The position numbers and the translations under genes were made by a program. The notes beneath the pieces are model-generated. The model saw only the letters and a program-made list of their open reading frames with translations, was not told the DNA's origin and did not search any database. From an uncultured Sutterella sp. (lineage in GTDB: Bacteria; Pseudomonadota; Gammaproteobacteria; Burkholderiales; Burkholderiaceae_F), in the NCBI GenBank assembly GCA_900543805.1, contig UQTE01000011.1:1-64000 (forward strand): a stretch of 64,000 nt of DNA, read 5' to 3'. This document shows, piece by piece, positions 6,833 to 14,824 of this stretch; position 1 is the first letter of the stretch; each line of letters starts with the position of its first letter.

Positions 6833-9385
6833 TCAGGCTTCGGTCTTCTTGCGGGTCGTGCGGCGGGGCTTCGCTTCCTTTTCCGCCTCGACCTCGGTCT
6901 TCTTCGAGCGGTCCGACTCGGGGAACTCGAAGACGACGCCCTTCTTGGGATGAAGCTTCAGCATCGCCGAGAAGGGACGGTTGGTGCGCTTCGAGACGAA
7001 GCCCGCGAGGAGAGGACTCGTCCCCTTCGCGAGGATTTCCTCGGCTTCCTCTTCGGTGATTTCCCGCTGCAGAATGACGCGTCCCATGCGGAAGTCGCAC
7101 TTGTTGCGGTCCCGATATGCGTTTTCGCAGGCGTAGGAATTTTCAAAGGCGCGGACCTTTCCGCCGCAGATCGGACAGGTGCCGAGCACGCGGGCGTTCT
7201 CAATGGTCTCTTCGTCGACGGCCTCCTTCTTGGTGTCGTCGAAGTCGAACTTCATGCGCAGTTCTCCCGTCGCTTCGTCGTGGTAGAGGACGAGTTCCGC
7301 GTCGAAGGAGAAGCCCTGACGGGAGACAAAGCCCGAAAGCGGTCCCACGCGGCCCGTCGAAAGGAGCGTTTCGACTTCCTGCGCCGAAAAGATTCGCGAA
7401 CCCGGATGCTTCGAGATGGAGAAGTAGCATGACGGATTCGTGCACGAGAAGTGGCGGTAGGTTTCCACGACTTCTCCGCCGCACACGGGGCACGGCGTCT
7501 TGATGTGGATCGGGTTGATCATCGGGACCGTCGTGCCGTCGTAGCGGCGCGCCACCTCGACGATCGAGGTCGTCAGCTCCCGAATGTCGTTCATGAACTG
7601 CTCGGGCTCCACCTGACGGTTCTCGATCAAGGAGAGTTTGTGCTCCCACTCGGCCGTGAGGCGCGGATCGCTCAACTGCTCGAGCTTGAGCCCGCGCAGA
7701 AGCGTAAAGAGCTGGAAGGCCTTGGGCGTCGGAATGAGTTCACGCTCTTCGCGGCGCAGGTACTTCTGCTCGAGAAGGCCTTCGATGATCCCAGCGCGCG
7801 TGGCCGGCGTGCCGAGCCCGCGCTCGGCCATGGCGTCGCGCAGTTCACCTTCCTCAATCTTGCGGCCGGCGTTTTCCATGGCCGAAAGGAGCGTGGCGTC
7901 CGTGAAGCGGGCGGGCGGACGCGTGACGTCCTCCACTGCGAGCACTTCGACGGTCTGCACGGTTTCGCCTTCGGCGACGGGCGGCAGATCCCCCTTGGTG
8001 GGCTTCGCGGGCAGACCGCGCACGACCATCCAGCCCGGATCGACAAGCACCTTGCCTTCGGAACGGAAGGATTCGTCCTCGACGACCGTGATGCGGGTCG
8101 TCACGTCGTACTCGGCGGCCGGATAGAAGACCGAGAGGAAGCGGCGCACGATGAGGTCGTAGACCTTCTGCTCGACTTCCGTGAGGGTCTTGGGCGTTTC
8201 CCCGGTCGGAATGATGGCGAAGTGATCCGAAATCTTCTGATTATCGAAGATGCGGCGGTTGGGCTTCACCCAGGCTTCCTTGAGGATCTTTTCCGCAAAG
8301 GGCGCGTAAGCCGAAGAGATCTGCGGCAATTTTCCAAGCACTTCGCACACGGTCCCGAGATAGTCCTCGGGGAGCGCACGGGAGTCGGTTCGCGGATAGG
8401 TGACGGCCTTGTGCTTTTCGTAGAGGGACTGCGCCACGGCGAGCGTCGTCTTGGCGGAAAAACCGAAGCGGCTGTTCGCTTCGCGCTGCAGGGACGTCAG
8501 GTCGAAGAGAAGGGGCGCGGACTGACGGGTGCGCTTCTTCACTTCGGTGACCTGCCCCGGGCGGCCCGTGCAGCGGCGAACGATCCGTTCGGCCTCGTCG
8601 AGCGACCAACGGCGTTCGGCCTTGGCCTCCTCGTCGGCGGAATTCTTCTTGAAGTCGGCGTCAAACCACTTGGCCTCGTACGTGCCGTTGGCGCACTCGA
8701 AGGTGGCGTGCACTTCCCAGTAGGTGCGGGGAACGAAGGCGTTGATCTCCTCTTCGCGCTGCACGACGACCGCGAGCGTCGGCGTCTGCACACGGCCCAC
8801 CGTCGTGAGGTAAAAGCCCCCGTCCTTGCTGTTGAAGGCCGTGAGCGCGCGCGTGCCGTTGATGCCGACGAGCCAGTCGGCCTCGGAGCGGCACCAGGCG
8901 GCCGCTTCCAGGGGCTTCATTTCCTCGTCGCTGCGAAGGTGGGAGAAGGCTTCGACGATGCTCGCCTTCGTCATGGACTGCAGCCACAGACGGCGGCAGG
9001 GCTTTCCCTTCTTTCCCTGGAAGGCGGCCTTCATGATGCGGCGGAAGATCAGCTCCCCTTCGCGTCCCGCGTCGCAGGCGTTGATGACGTCGGTCACGGC
9101 GCGGCTGCGCAGCTTCTTGCTCAGTTTCTCGAAGCGCTCCTTCGTGCGGGCGCGGGGTTCGAGATCGAAGTACGTGGGGAGCACGGGCAGATGCGCGAAC
9201 GTCCACTTGCCGCGCTTGGCCTCGAACTCTTCGGGCGCCTTCATTTCCAGTAGATGACCGACGGCGGAGCCTATGATCATGTTTTCGCTGACCCAGAAGT
9301 CGCCGTCTTTCTTAAAGCCGCCGAGCGCCCGGGCGATGTCGCCCGCGACGGACGGTTTTTCTGCGATAACGAGCGTGAGGCTCAT
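6833..9385 (-). CDS. topB: DNA topoisomerase III
   Basis: Type IA topoisomerase, 850 residues, which passes single strands and resolves recombination and replication intermediates. The N-terminal TOPRIM domain starts LVIAEKPSVAGDIARAL and carries the acidic NACDAGREGELI motif near residue 105. The catalytic tyrosine is Y330 in TYPRTDSR. The C-terminal half has zinc-binding cysteine clusters (CPVCGG near residue 645 and CPICGG near residue 750) and ends in a lysine/arginine-rich tail (PRRTTRKKTEA). The start ATG overlaps the stop of the upstream dprA-like gene by four bases, so the two are translationally coupled. Confidence 0.93.
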   Translation of the reverse strand: MSLTLVIAEKPSVAGDIARALGGFKKDGDFWVSENMIIGSAVGHLLEMKAPEEFEAKRGKWTFAHLPVLPTYFDLEPRARTKERFEKLSKKLRSRAVTDVINACDAGREGELIFRRIMKAAFQGKKGKPCRRLWLQSMTKASIVEAFSHLRSDEEMKPLEAAAWCRSEADWLVGINGTRALTAFNSKDGGFYLTTVGRVQTPTLAVVVQREEEINAFVPRTYWEVHATFECANGTYEAKWFDADFKKNSADEEAKAERRWSLDEAERIVRRCTGRPGQVTEVKKRTRQSAPLLFDLTSLQREANSRFGFSAKTTLAVAQSLYEKHKAVTYPRTDSRALPEDYLGTVCEVLGKLPQISSAYAPFAEKILKEAWVKPNRRIFDNQKISDHFAIIPTGETPKTLTEVEQKVYDLIVRRFLSVFYPAAEYDVTTRITVVEDESFRSEGKVLVDPGWMVVRGLPAKPTKGDLPPVAEGETVQTVEVLAVEDVTRPPARFTDATLLSAMENAGRKIEEGELRDAMAERGLGTPATRAGIIEGLLEQKYLRREERELIPTPKAFQLFTLLRGLKLEQLSDPRLTAEWEHKLSLIENRQVEPEQFMNDIRELTTSIVEVARRYDGTTVPMINPIHIKTPCPVCGGEVVETYRHFSCTNPSCYFSISKHPGSRIFSAQEVETLLSTGRVGPLSGFVSRQGFSFDAELVLYHDEATGELRMKFDFDDTKKEAVDEETIENARVLGTCPICGGKVRAFENSYACENAYRDRNKCDFRMGRVILQREITEEEAEEILAKGTSPLLAGFVSKRTNRPFSAMLKLHPKKGVVFEFPESDRSKKTEVEAEKEAKPRRTTRKKTEA

Positions 9386-10290
9386 ACAAATTCCTTTTCA
9401 ATGAGGAAAGTTTTCACGGGAAGCTCTTCGGTCACATCACGAACGGACTCCACCAACTTCGCCCCCTGGCGAATCAAAAGGTGGGGTCCCTTGCTCGAAG
9501 GAGCGTGAATGCTGCCGGGAACCGCAAACACGTCGCGTCCCCAACGGATCATTTCAGCCGCCACTTCCCGGACGTAAGAATTTCTTGCGCACCCCGGCAC
9601 AAGCAGGGCGTCGGCTCCCGCCGCCACGTCCAGATAAAAGGTTCCGTCGTCGGTCCTGTCGCCGTCGAATCCCGGAGGCCGGAAGCCGACGAAGAGACCG
9701 CCCCTTTGCAAAAGCTGGGTGCACAGGGGCAGATCCGATCCGGCGATTCGGTCGGGCGCCCCCTGCGTCCAAACGACGGCGGGAGAATAAGGGGAAGAGA
9801 TTATCGCACGGATGCCGACTTTTTCAAGAGCGCTCCGATTGGCGTACGACGGAACATAGCCCGCCTCCAGAACGCTTCGGGAAAATTCGGCCGTGTTGTA
9901 GAGCGTTTCCTCGTCCGCGCCGTCTCCGGCCACGAGGAGCACCGTGCCCGAGAGAAGACGCCGGTTTCCGCGCGTGAAGAGGCAGAGCGGACTGCGCTCG
10001 GCATGAAGAAAACGGACGGGAAAATCCTCGTCGAGCACCGTCCAGACGTGCGCGTCGGGACAGCGCTCGAGCCAGGCCTTCGTGGCCTCGAAAGCCTCGT
10101 CGTCGCGCGCGCGCCGTAAGGCGTCCGCTCCCTTCGCCCCCAAAATCTTGAGGTGCGTCGCATAGGGAGCGTCCGCCGCTTCCTCGGGGCCGCCCGTTTC
10201 GCGGATGAGACGCAGAAAGTCTCCCATCGGCAACCCCGAAACGGAGCCGAATGCGCACCAGGCCCGAAGCCAAGCGCCGTTCTCAGTCAT
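9382..10290 (-). CDS. dprA: DprA/Smf-like protein with degenerate DNA-binding motifs
   Basis: Homologue of the DNA-processing protein that loads RecA on incoming single-stranded DNA. The C-terminal half is well preserved (GRDVFAVPGSIHAPSSKG, LIRQGAKLVE), which identifies the family. The hallmark Rossmann motifs are not: the GSRxxS loop is replaced by VAGDGADEE, the SGxAxGxD motif by SYANRSAL, and the RNR segment by DGTFYLDV. The ATG at 10290 is chosen because GGAGG lies 11 bases upstream and the 25 extra codons of the longer frame look non-coding. It is coupled to topB by a four-base overlap, an arrangement common in betaproteobacteria. It may have lost single-strand binding or adopted another role. 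Confidence 0.75.
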   Translation of the reverse strand: MTENGAWLRAWCAFGSVSGLPMGDFLRLIRETGGPEEAADAPYATHLKILGAKGADALRRARDDEAFEATKAWLERCPDAHVWTVLDEDFPVRFLHAERSPLCLFTRGNRRLLSGTVLLVAGDGADEETLYNTAEFSRSVLEAGYVPSYANRSALEKVGIRAIISSPYSPAVVWTQGAPDRIAGSDLPLCTQLLQRGGLFVGFRPPGFDGDRTDDGTFYLDVAAGADALLVPGCARNSYVREVAAEMIRWGRDVFAVPGSIHAPSSKGPHLLIRQGAKLVESVRDVTEELPVKTFLIEKEFV

Positions 10291-10372
10291 GTCGATGTCG
10301 TCCTCCTCAATCCGTTTGAGGCCGTTATAGCAAATGCCCGGAAAAGGCGGCAGGGTCCTTTTCAAAAAAAGT

Positions 10373-10378
10373 TATAAT
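10373..10378 (+). promoter_or_regulatory. Candidate -10 box of the def promoter
   Basis: A perfect TATAAT lies 51 bases before the def start, just after an A-rich run. The expected -35 region is weak. The gap 10291-10429 holds this promoter and the divergent promoter of the dprA-topB pair. Confidence 0.45.
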
Positions 10379-10429
10379 TTTCGACCGCTCAACGGTTAAC
10401 AGTTTCCTTTTATCGAGAATCCGCACGCC

Positions 10430-10957
10430 ATGGCTCTTCTCAACATCCTTCAGTATCCGCATCCCACGCTCGCGGCCAAGGCCGCTCCCGTGACCGAATT
10501 CAACGACGACCTCAAAACCCTTGCCGCCGACATGCTCGAAACCATGTACGCGGCGCCCGGCGTCGGACTCGCGGCCAATCAGGTCAACGTGCTGCGCCGC
10601 ATCGTCGTGCTCGACGTAAGCGAAGACAAGAGCGGCCAGATGGTCCTCGTCAATCCGGAGATTCTGTCTTCGGGCGAGGAACTCGTCGATCACGAAGAGG
10701 GATGTCTCTCGCTCAAGGGACTCTACGAACACGTCAAGCGTCCGTCCACCGTGAAGGTGCGCGCCCAGGATCTCGACGGGAACCCCTTCGAATTCGATGC
10801 GGACGGCCTTCTTGCCGTTTGCGTGCAGCACGAACTCGATCACCTCGACGGCAAGGTCTTCATCGATCACCTGAGCCGCATGAAGAAGGAGCGCGCCCGC
10901 ATGAAGCTCCTCAAGCTTCGCCGCAAGCGCGAACACGAACGCGAAGAGGAAGCCTGA
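10430..10957 (+). CDS. def: Peptide deformylase
   Basis: Removes the formyl group from the N-terminal methionine of new proteins; 175 residues. All three metal-site motifs are intact: GVGLAANQ at 44-51, EGCLS with metal ligand C92, and HELDH with H134, E135 and H138. The C-terminus is a long basic helix (RMKKERARMKLLKLRRKR) of the kind that docks on the ribosome. Its usual partner fmt lies 1 kb downstream on the same strand, with a reversed hydrolase gene between them. Confidence 0.96.
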   Translation: MALLNILQYPHPTLAAKAAPVTEFNDDLKTLAADMLETMYAAPGVGLAANQVNVLRRIVVLDVSEDKSGQMVLVNPEILSSGEELVDHEEGCLSLKGLYEHVKRPSTVKVRAQDLDGNPFEFDADGLLAVCVQHELDHLDGKVFIDHLSRMKKERARMKLLKLRRKREHEREEEA

Positions 10958-10960
10958 TCC

Positions 10961-11854
10961 TTACGCGGGATGGGCGAAGACGTGAGAGAGCACGGCTTCG
11001 CCGATCGTCCCGAAGAGCGCCTCGGGAATCTGATGTCCGAGGCCGTCGATGCCGATCAGTTTCGCCCCTTCGATCAGCCGGGCCGTTTCTTCGCCCGCGG
11101 CGAAGGGCAAGAGCGGATCGTCCCGACCGTGCACGACGAGCGTCGGCACGGTGATTTGCCGCAGTTGATGACTGCGGTCGCCGCTCGCGAGAATCGCGAG
11201 CAGCTGCCGGTTCGTCGCGACGGGATCGAAGGGCATTTCGGAAGCGACGGAAACCTGCGCTTCGAGCTGCTCCTCCGAGGCGGGGTACCGCTTTCCCTCG
11301 AGCGCGCGCAAGACTCTTCGGTAGTAACTCCTTCTCTCCTCCGGACTTTCGCCCGGCGCCTTGAGGAGCGTGTAGATCGTCATGAACTTTCCGATCCCCG
11401 TCGAGGGATTGCCCACGGCCGAAGAAAGGCTCGAGAGCGTCGCCACGCGGTTGGGGCTGTGCGTCGCAAGCACCTGCGCGATCATGCCGCCCATGGAAAA
11501 ACCCACCACGTGGGCGCGCCGCACGGCAAGGTGGTCCATCAGGCGCTCCACGTCGATCGCCATGTCTTCGAGCGCATAGGGCGCCGACACGGGCCGGCGC
11601 AGAACGGCCCGTCCGATGGCCGTCAAAACGTCGCGCTCCGTCACGGGCGACTCCGTGCAGTGCACGCTCTCGCCCGAGTCTCGGTTGTCAAAGACGATCA
11701 CCCGCAGACCCGCGCGCAGAAACGGCACGAAAAAGGCTTCCGGCCACATGCTGCCCGCCATGCCGAGCCCCATGAGGAGGATCAGGGACGGCGCGTCGTC
11801 GGATCCGTAGGTTTCGTAGTGAAAACGTTTTTCGTTGTATTCGAAGAAGGGCAC
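10961..11854 (-). CDS. Alpha/beta-fold hydrolase
   Basis: 297-residue cytoplasmic alpha/beta hydrolase. The nucleophile elbow is GFSMGG, the oxyanion region is LLMGLGMAGSMW, the probable catalytic acid is in HGRDDPLLP and the histidine in GLGHQIP. FDNRDSGES is typical of the enzymes grouped with AclR-like and haloperoxidase-like esterases. The start is a GTG at 11854 preceded by AAGGAG; an ATG 32 codons upstream would run into the fmt promoter region and has no binding site. It faces def tail to tail (3-base gap) and splits the usual def-fmt pair. Substrate unknown. Confidence 0.8.
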   Translation of the reverse strand: MPFFEYNEKRFHYETYGSDDAPSLILLMGLGMAGSMWPEAFFVPFLRAGLRVIVFDNRDSGESVHCTESPVTERDVLTAIGRAVLRRPVSAPYALEDMAIDVERLMDHLAVRRAHVVGFSMGGMIAQVLATHSPNRVATLSSLSSAVGNPSTGIGKFMTIYTLLKAPGESPEERRSYYRRVLRALEGKRYPASEEQLEAQVSVASEMPFDPVATNRQLLAILASGDRSHQLRQITVPTLVVHGRDDPLLPFAAGEETARLIEGAKLIGIDGLGHQIPEALFGTIGEAVLSHVFAHPA

Positions 11855-11961
11855 GGCGACTCCTTGAGAACGGGCCGTTGCGGATCGCAACACGGCATAA
11901 TGGAATAATAATTTGTCGGCGGCTTTCGGAAAGCCGCGAAAAACCTTCATTTGGAATCACT

Positions 11962-12918
11962 ATGCGTCTGATTTTTGCCGGAACTCCGGACTTTGCCGCG
12001 GTGGCTCTCGAAGCCCTGATCCGCGCGGGTCACGAAATCGCACTGGTGCTCTCGCAGCCCGATCGGCCGAGCGGCCGCGGGATGAAGCTCACGGCCTCGC
12101 CCGTGAAGACCCTGGCGCTTCAACACGGCCTGCCCGTGCTCACGCCGCAAACGCTGAGCCTCAAGCGGGACCCCGAAGGAGCGGCCGCCGTGCATGAAAC
12201 GCTGCGCAATCTCGAGGCCGACGTGCTCATCGTGGCGGCCTACGGGCTCATTCTTCCCGCGCCCGTGCTCGAATGCGCCAAAGGCATCGGTCGGGACCGG
12301 GACATCCGCGCGATCAACATTCACGGCAGCCTTCTGCCCCGCTGGCGCGGGGCGGCGCCGGTCGCCCGCGCCATCGAGGCGGGCGACGCCGAGACGGGCG
12401 TCACCCTCATGAAGATGGAGCTCGGACTCGATACCGGCCCCATGATCTCCGTGCGCTCGACCCCGATCACGAAGGAGGATACGAACGCGACGCTCATGGA
12501 CCGGATCGCGCACATCGGCGCGGATCTCTTGGTCGAGGCGCTCGAACACCCCTACGACCTCACCTGGACGCCCCAGCCCGAGGAAGGGGTCGTGTACGCG
12601 GAAAAGCTCCAGAAGAGCGAAGGCCGCATCGACTGGACGCAGAGCGCCGAGGTCATCGCCCGTCGAATCCGCGCCTTCACGCCCTTCCCGAGCGTCTACT
12701 TCGTGCACGGCGACCTGAACGTCAAGGTTTGGGAAGCCGAACCCATAGCGGGCGAAGGCGCTCCGGGCACCGTTCTTTCCGTAAAGGACGGCCTCACCAT
12801 TGCCTGCGGCGAGGGGGCCCTGCGCGCCACCGTCCTGCAGCGCCCGGGCAAGCCCCGCATGCCTGCGGAAAGCTTCCTGCAAAGTCTTCCCATTGAGGTG
12901 AACGAGGTTCTCGCATGA
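11962..12918 (+). CDS. fmt: Methionyl-tRNA formyltransferase
   Basis: Formylates initiator Met-tRNA with 10-formyl-tetrahydrofolate; 318 residues. MRLIFAGTPDFAAVAL is the family N-terminus and fixes the start at 11962, although only a weak GGA precedes it. The folate-site motif INIHGSLLPRWRGAAPV and the downstream GVTLMKMELGLDTGPM are complete; the C-terminal substrate-binding domain follows from about residue 205. The gene overlaps rsmB by four bases (ATGA), so translation is coupled. A candidate CATAAT -10 is seen near 11896. Confidence 0.96.
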   Translation: MRLIFAGTPDFAAVALEALIRAGHEIALVLSQPDRPSGRGMKLTASPVKTLALQHGLPVLTPQTLSLKRDPEGAAAVHETLRNLEADVLIVAAYGLILPAPVLECAKGIGRDRDIRAINIHGSLLPRWRGAAPVARAIEAGDAETGVTLMKMELGLDTGPMISVRSTPITKEDTNATLMDRIAHIGADLLVEALEHPYDLTWTPQPEEGVVYAEKLQKSEGRIDWTQSAEVIARRIRAFTPFPSVYFVHGDLNVKVWEAEPIAGEGAPGTVLSVKDGLTIACGEGALRATVLQRPGKPRMPAESFLQSLPIEVNEVLA

Positions 12919-14216
12919 GTGAACAGCTCCCGCTTTCCCAAGTGGCCCGCTGGGTGGTCGAAGCCCAACTGCGCCTCGGCGAGGGGCGAAGCCTCGTAGG
13001 CGCCCTCGAGGGCGTTCCCTCTTCGCACCGCTCGGCCGTGCAGGCGCTTCTTTATCTGACGCTTCGTCACCGGGCGCTCTGCGACGCCGTGACGGAAGAT
13101 CTGGTCGACCGTCCCCCGCAGCCGGCCCTTAGGGCGCTTCTCCATCTCGGAATCGCCGCCCTCTGCGAGAAGACCTTCACGCCCTTCACGCTCGTCGACC
13201 AGCTGGTCACGGCCGCCAAGCGCCGCCCCGACACGCAAAAGGGCGCGGGCTTTCTCAACGCCGTCCTGCGCCGGCTCATCCGCGAGGAAAAGGAGCGTTT
13301 CGCGCGCGCCCAGCGCCTCGAGACCGTCCGCTTCAACGCGCCCGCATGGTGGATCGAACGCATGAAGCGCGCCATGCCGGAGGACTGGGAGCGTGTCCTG
13401 ACGCTCGTGCAGCGCCATCCACCGATGACGCTGCGCGTGAATCTGCGCAAAACGACGCCCGAAGCCTATCGGGCTTTGCTGGCCCGACAGAACCTCGCTT
13501 CGGTTCAAAGCGGCGCGGAAGCACTCACGCTCGCTTCGCCCGTGCCCGTCACCGCGCTGCCGGGATTTGCCGAGGGACTCGTGTCCGTTCAGGACGCCGG
13601 CACGCAGCTCGCCGCCCACCTGCTTCCCGTCCGTCCGGGCGATCGGGTGCTCGACGCCTGTGCCGCGCCGGGCGGAAAGACGGCGCATCTGCTTGAGCGT
13701 TGCGACTGTGAAGTGACGGCCCTTGAAATCGATCCGAAGCGCGCGGAGAAAATCCGAGATACACTCGATCGTCTCGGGCTCTCGGCCGAGCTCGCCACGA
13801 CCGATGCGGCCCGCACGGAGAAGTGGTTTGACGGGCGTCCCTTCGACGCGGTCCTCCTCGACGCGCCCTGCACGGCAAGCGGCATCGTTCGCCGTCAGCC
13901 CGACGTTCCCTGGATCCGCCGCCCCGAAGACATCGCGTCGCTCGCCCGTCAGCAGCGCCGCCTTCTGCGTGCGCTCTGGCCCGTATTGAAGTCGGGCGGC
14001 CATCTCCTCTACTGCACCTGTTCGGTCTTTCCGGAAGAGGGCCCCGAGCAGATCCGGGCCTTTCTCAAGGAAAACGAAGATGCCGAGCTCGTGCCACTCG
14101 GAGAGAAAAACGAGGGTATGATGCCCTTGTTTCCCCGGGAAGAGCCCTGGACGGGGGACGAAAAGCGTCCGGGGATTCACGACGGGTTCTTTTACGCGCT
14201 GATTCGAAAGAAGTGA
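12915..14216 (+). CDS. rsmB: 16S rRNA (cytosine-967-C5)-methyltransferase
   Basis: S-adenosylmethionine-dependent methyltransferase acting on C967 of 16S rRNA; 433 residues, normal for the family. A NusB-like RNA-binding domain covers about residues 1-140. The SAM site is LDACAAPGGKTAHL. The two catalytic cysteines sit in DAPCTASGI (C319) and YCTCSVFPEE (C369). Coupled to fmt upstream and followed one base later by the DUF4390 gene, forming the fmt-rsmB-DUF4390-ntrY-ntrX operon typical of betaproteobacteria. Confidence 0.95.
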   Translation: MSEQLPLSQVARWVVEAQLRLGEGRSLVGALEGVPSSHRSAVQALLYLTLRHRALCDAVTEDLVDRPPQPALRALLHLGIAALCEKTFTPFTLVDQLVTAAKRRPDTQKGAGFLNAVLRRLIREEKERFARAQRLETVRFNAPAWWIERMKRAMPEDWERVLTLVQRHPPMTLRVNLRKTTPEAYRALLARQNLASVQSGAEALTLASPVPVTALPGFAEGLVSVQDAGTQLAAHLLPVRPGDRVLDACAAPGGKTAHLLERCDCEVTALEIDPKRAEKIRDTLDRLGLSAELATTDAARTEKWFDGRPFDAVLLDAPCTASGIVRRQPDVPWIRRPEDIASLARQQRRLLRALWPVLKSGGHLLYCTCSVFPEEGPEQIRAFLKENEDAELVPLGEKNEGMMPLFPREEPWTGDEKRPGIHDGFFYALIRKK

Positions 14217-14217
14217 G

Positions 14218-14820
14218 ATGCTGATTCCCGAGCGAAAAGTCGTTCGCCGATTCGTTCTCGCCGCCGCGGCGGCGGGAACGCTGCTGGTTTCGGCCGCCGC
14301 CCTGGCGGCCGAGGCCACGTTGATGCGCGCGCAGCTCACTCGGGACGAACCCGGAGAAAGCCCGGGACTTTTTTTGGCGGCCTCCTACGAATTCGATCTG
14401 CCGCAACCCCTGCGGGAAGCCCTGCAGCGGGGCATCGCGCTTTATTTCCGACACGACTTCCAACTGCGTCAGGAACGCTGGTACTGGCTCGACCGCACGC
14501 TCGAAGAGCGTCACTTTTTCGTGCGCCTCTCCTACGACCCGCTCACGCAGCGCTACCGCGTCTCCTACGGCGGTCTCTCCCAGAACTTCGACACCTACGA
14601 ACAGGCCCTGCCGCTCGTCAAGAACATCCGCCGCTGGCGCGTGGGACCGTCCGACATCATCCGCGATCCCAACGACTACACCGCCGAAGTCCGCTTTTCG
14701 CTCGACGCGAGCAAACTTCCCAAACCCATGCAGGTGACGACCGCGGGGGCCGACGAGTGGACCCTCACCTCCGAGTGGACCCCCATCGAGATTCCTCCCG
14801 AAGTGGCCGAAACGGAGTGA
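14218..14820 (+). CDS. DUF4390 exported protein
   Basis: 200-residue protein with a signal peptide (basic RKVVRRF, alanine-rich core, likely cleavage near AALAAEA). The mature part has the DUF4390 pattern: YEFDLPQPLREALQRGIALYF, WYWLDRTLEERHFFVRLSYDPLTQRYRVS, and a conserved tail region with EVRFSLDASKLPKPMQV. Function unknown. In betaproteobacteria it is almost always encoded between rsmB and ntrY, as here (1 and 4 base gaps), which suggests a periplasmic role tied to the NtrY sensor. Confidence 0.85.
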   Translation: MLIPERKVVRRFVLAAAAAGTLLVSAAALAAEATLMRAQLTRDEPGESPGLFLAASYEFDLPQPLREALQRGIALYFRHDFQLRQERWYWLDRTLEERHFFVRLSYDPLTQRYRVSYGGLSQNFDTYEQALPLVKNIRRWRVGPSDIIRDPNDYTAEVRFSLDASKLPKPMQVTTAGADEWTLTSEWTPIEIPPEVAETE

Positions 14821-14824
14821 GGCG

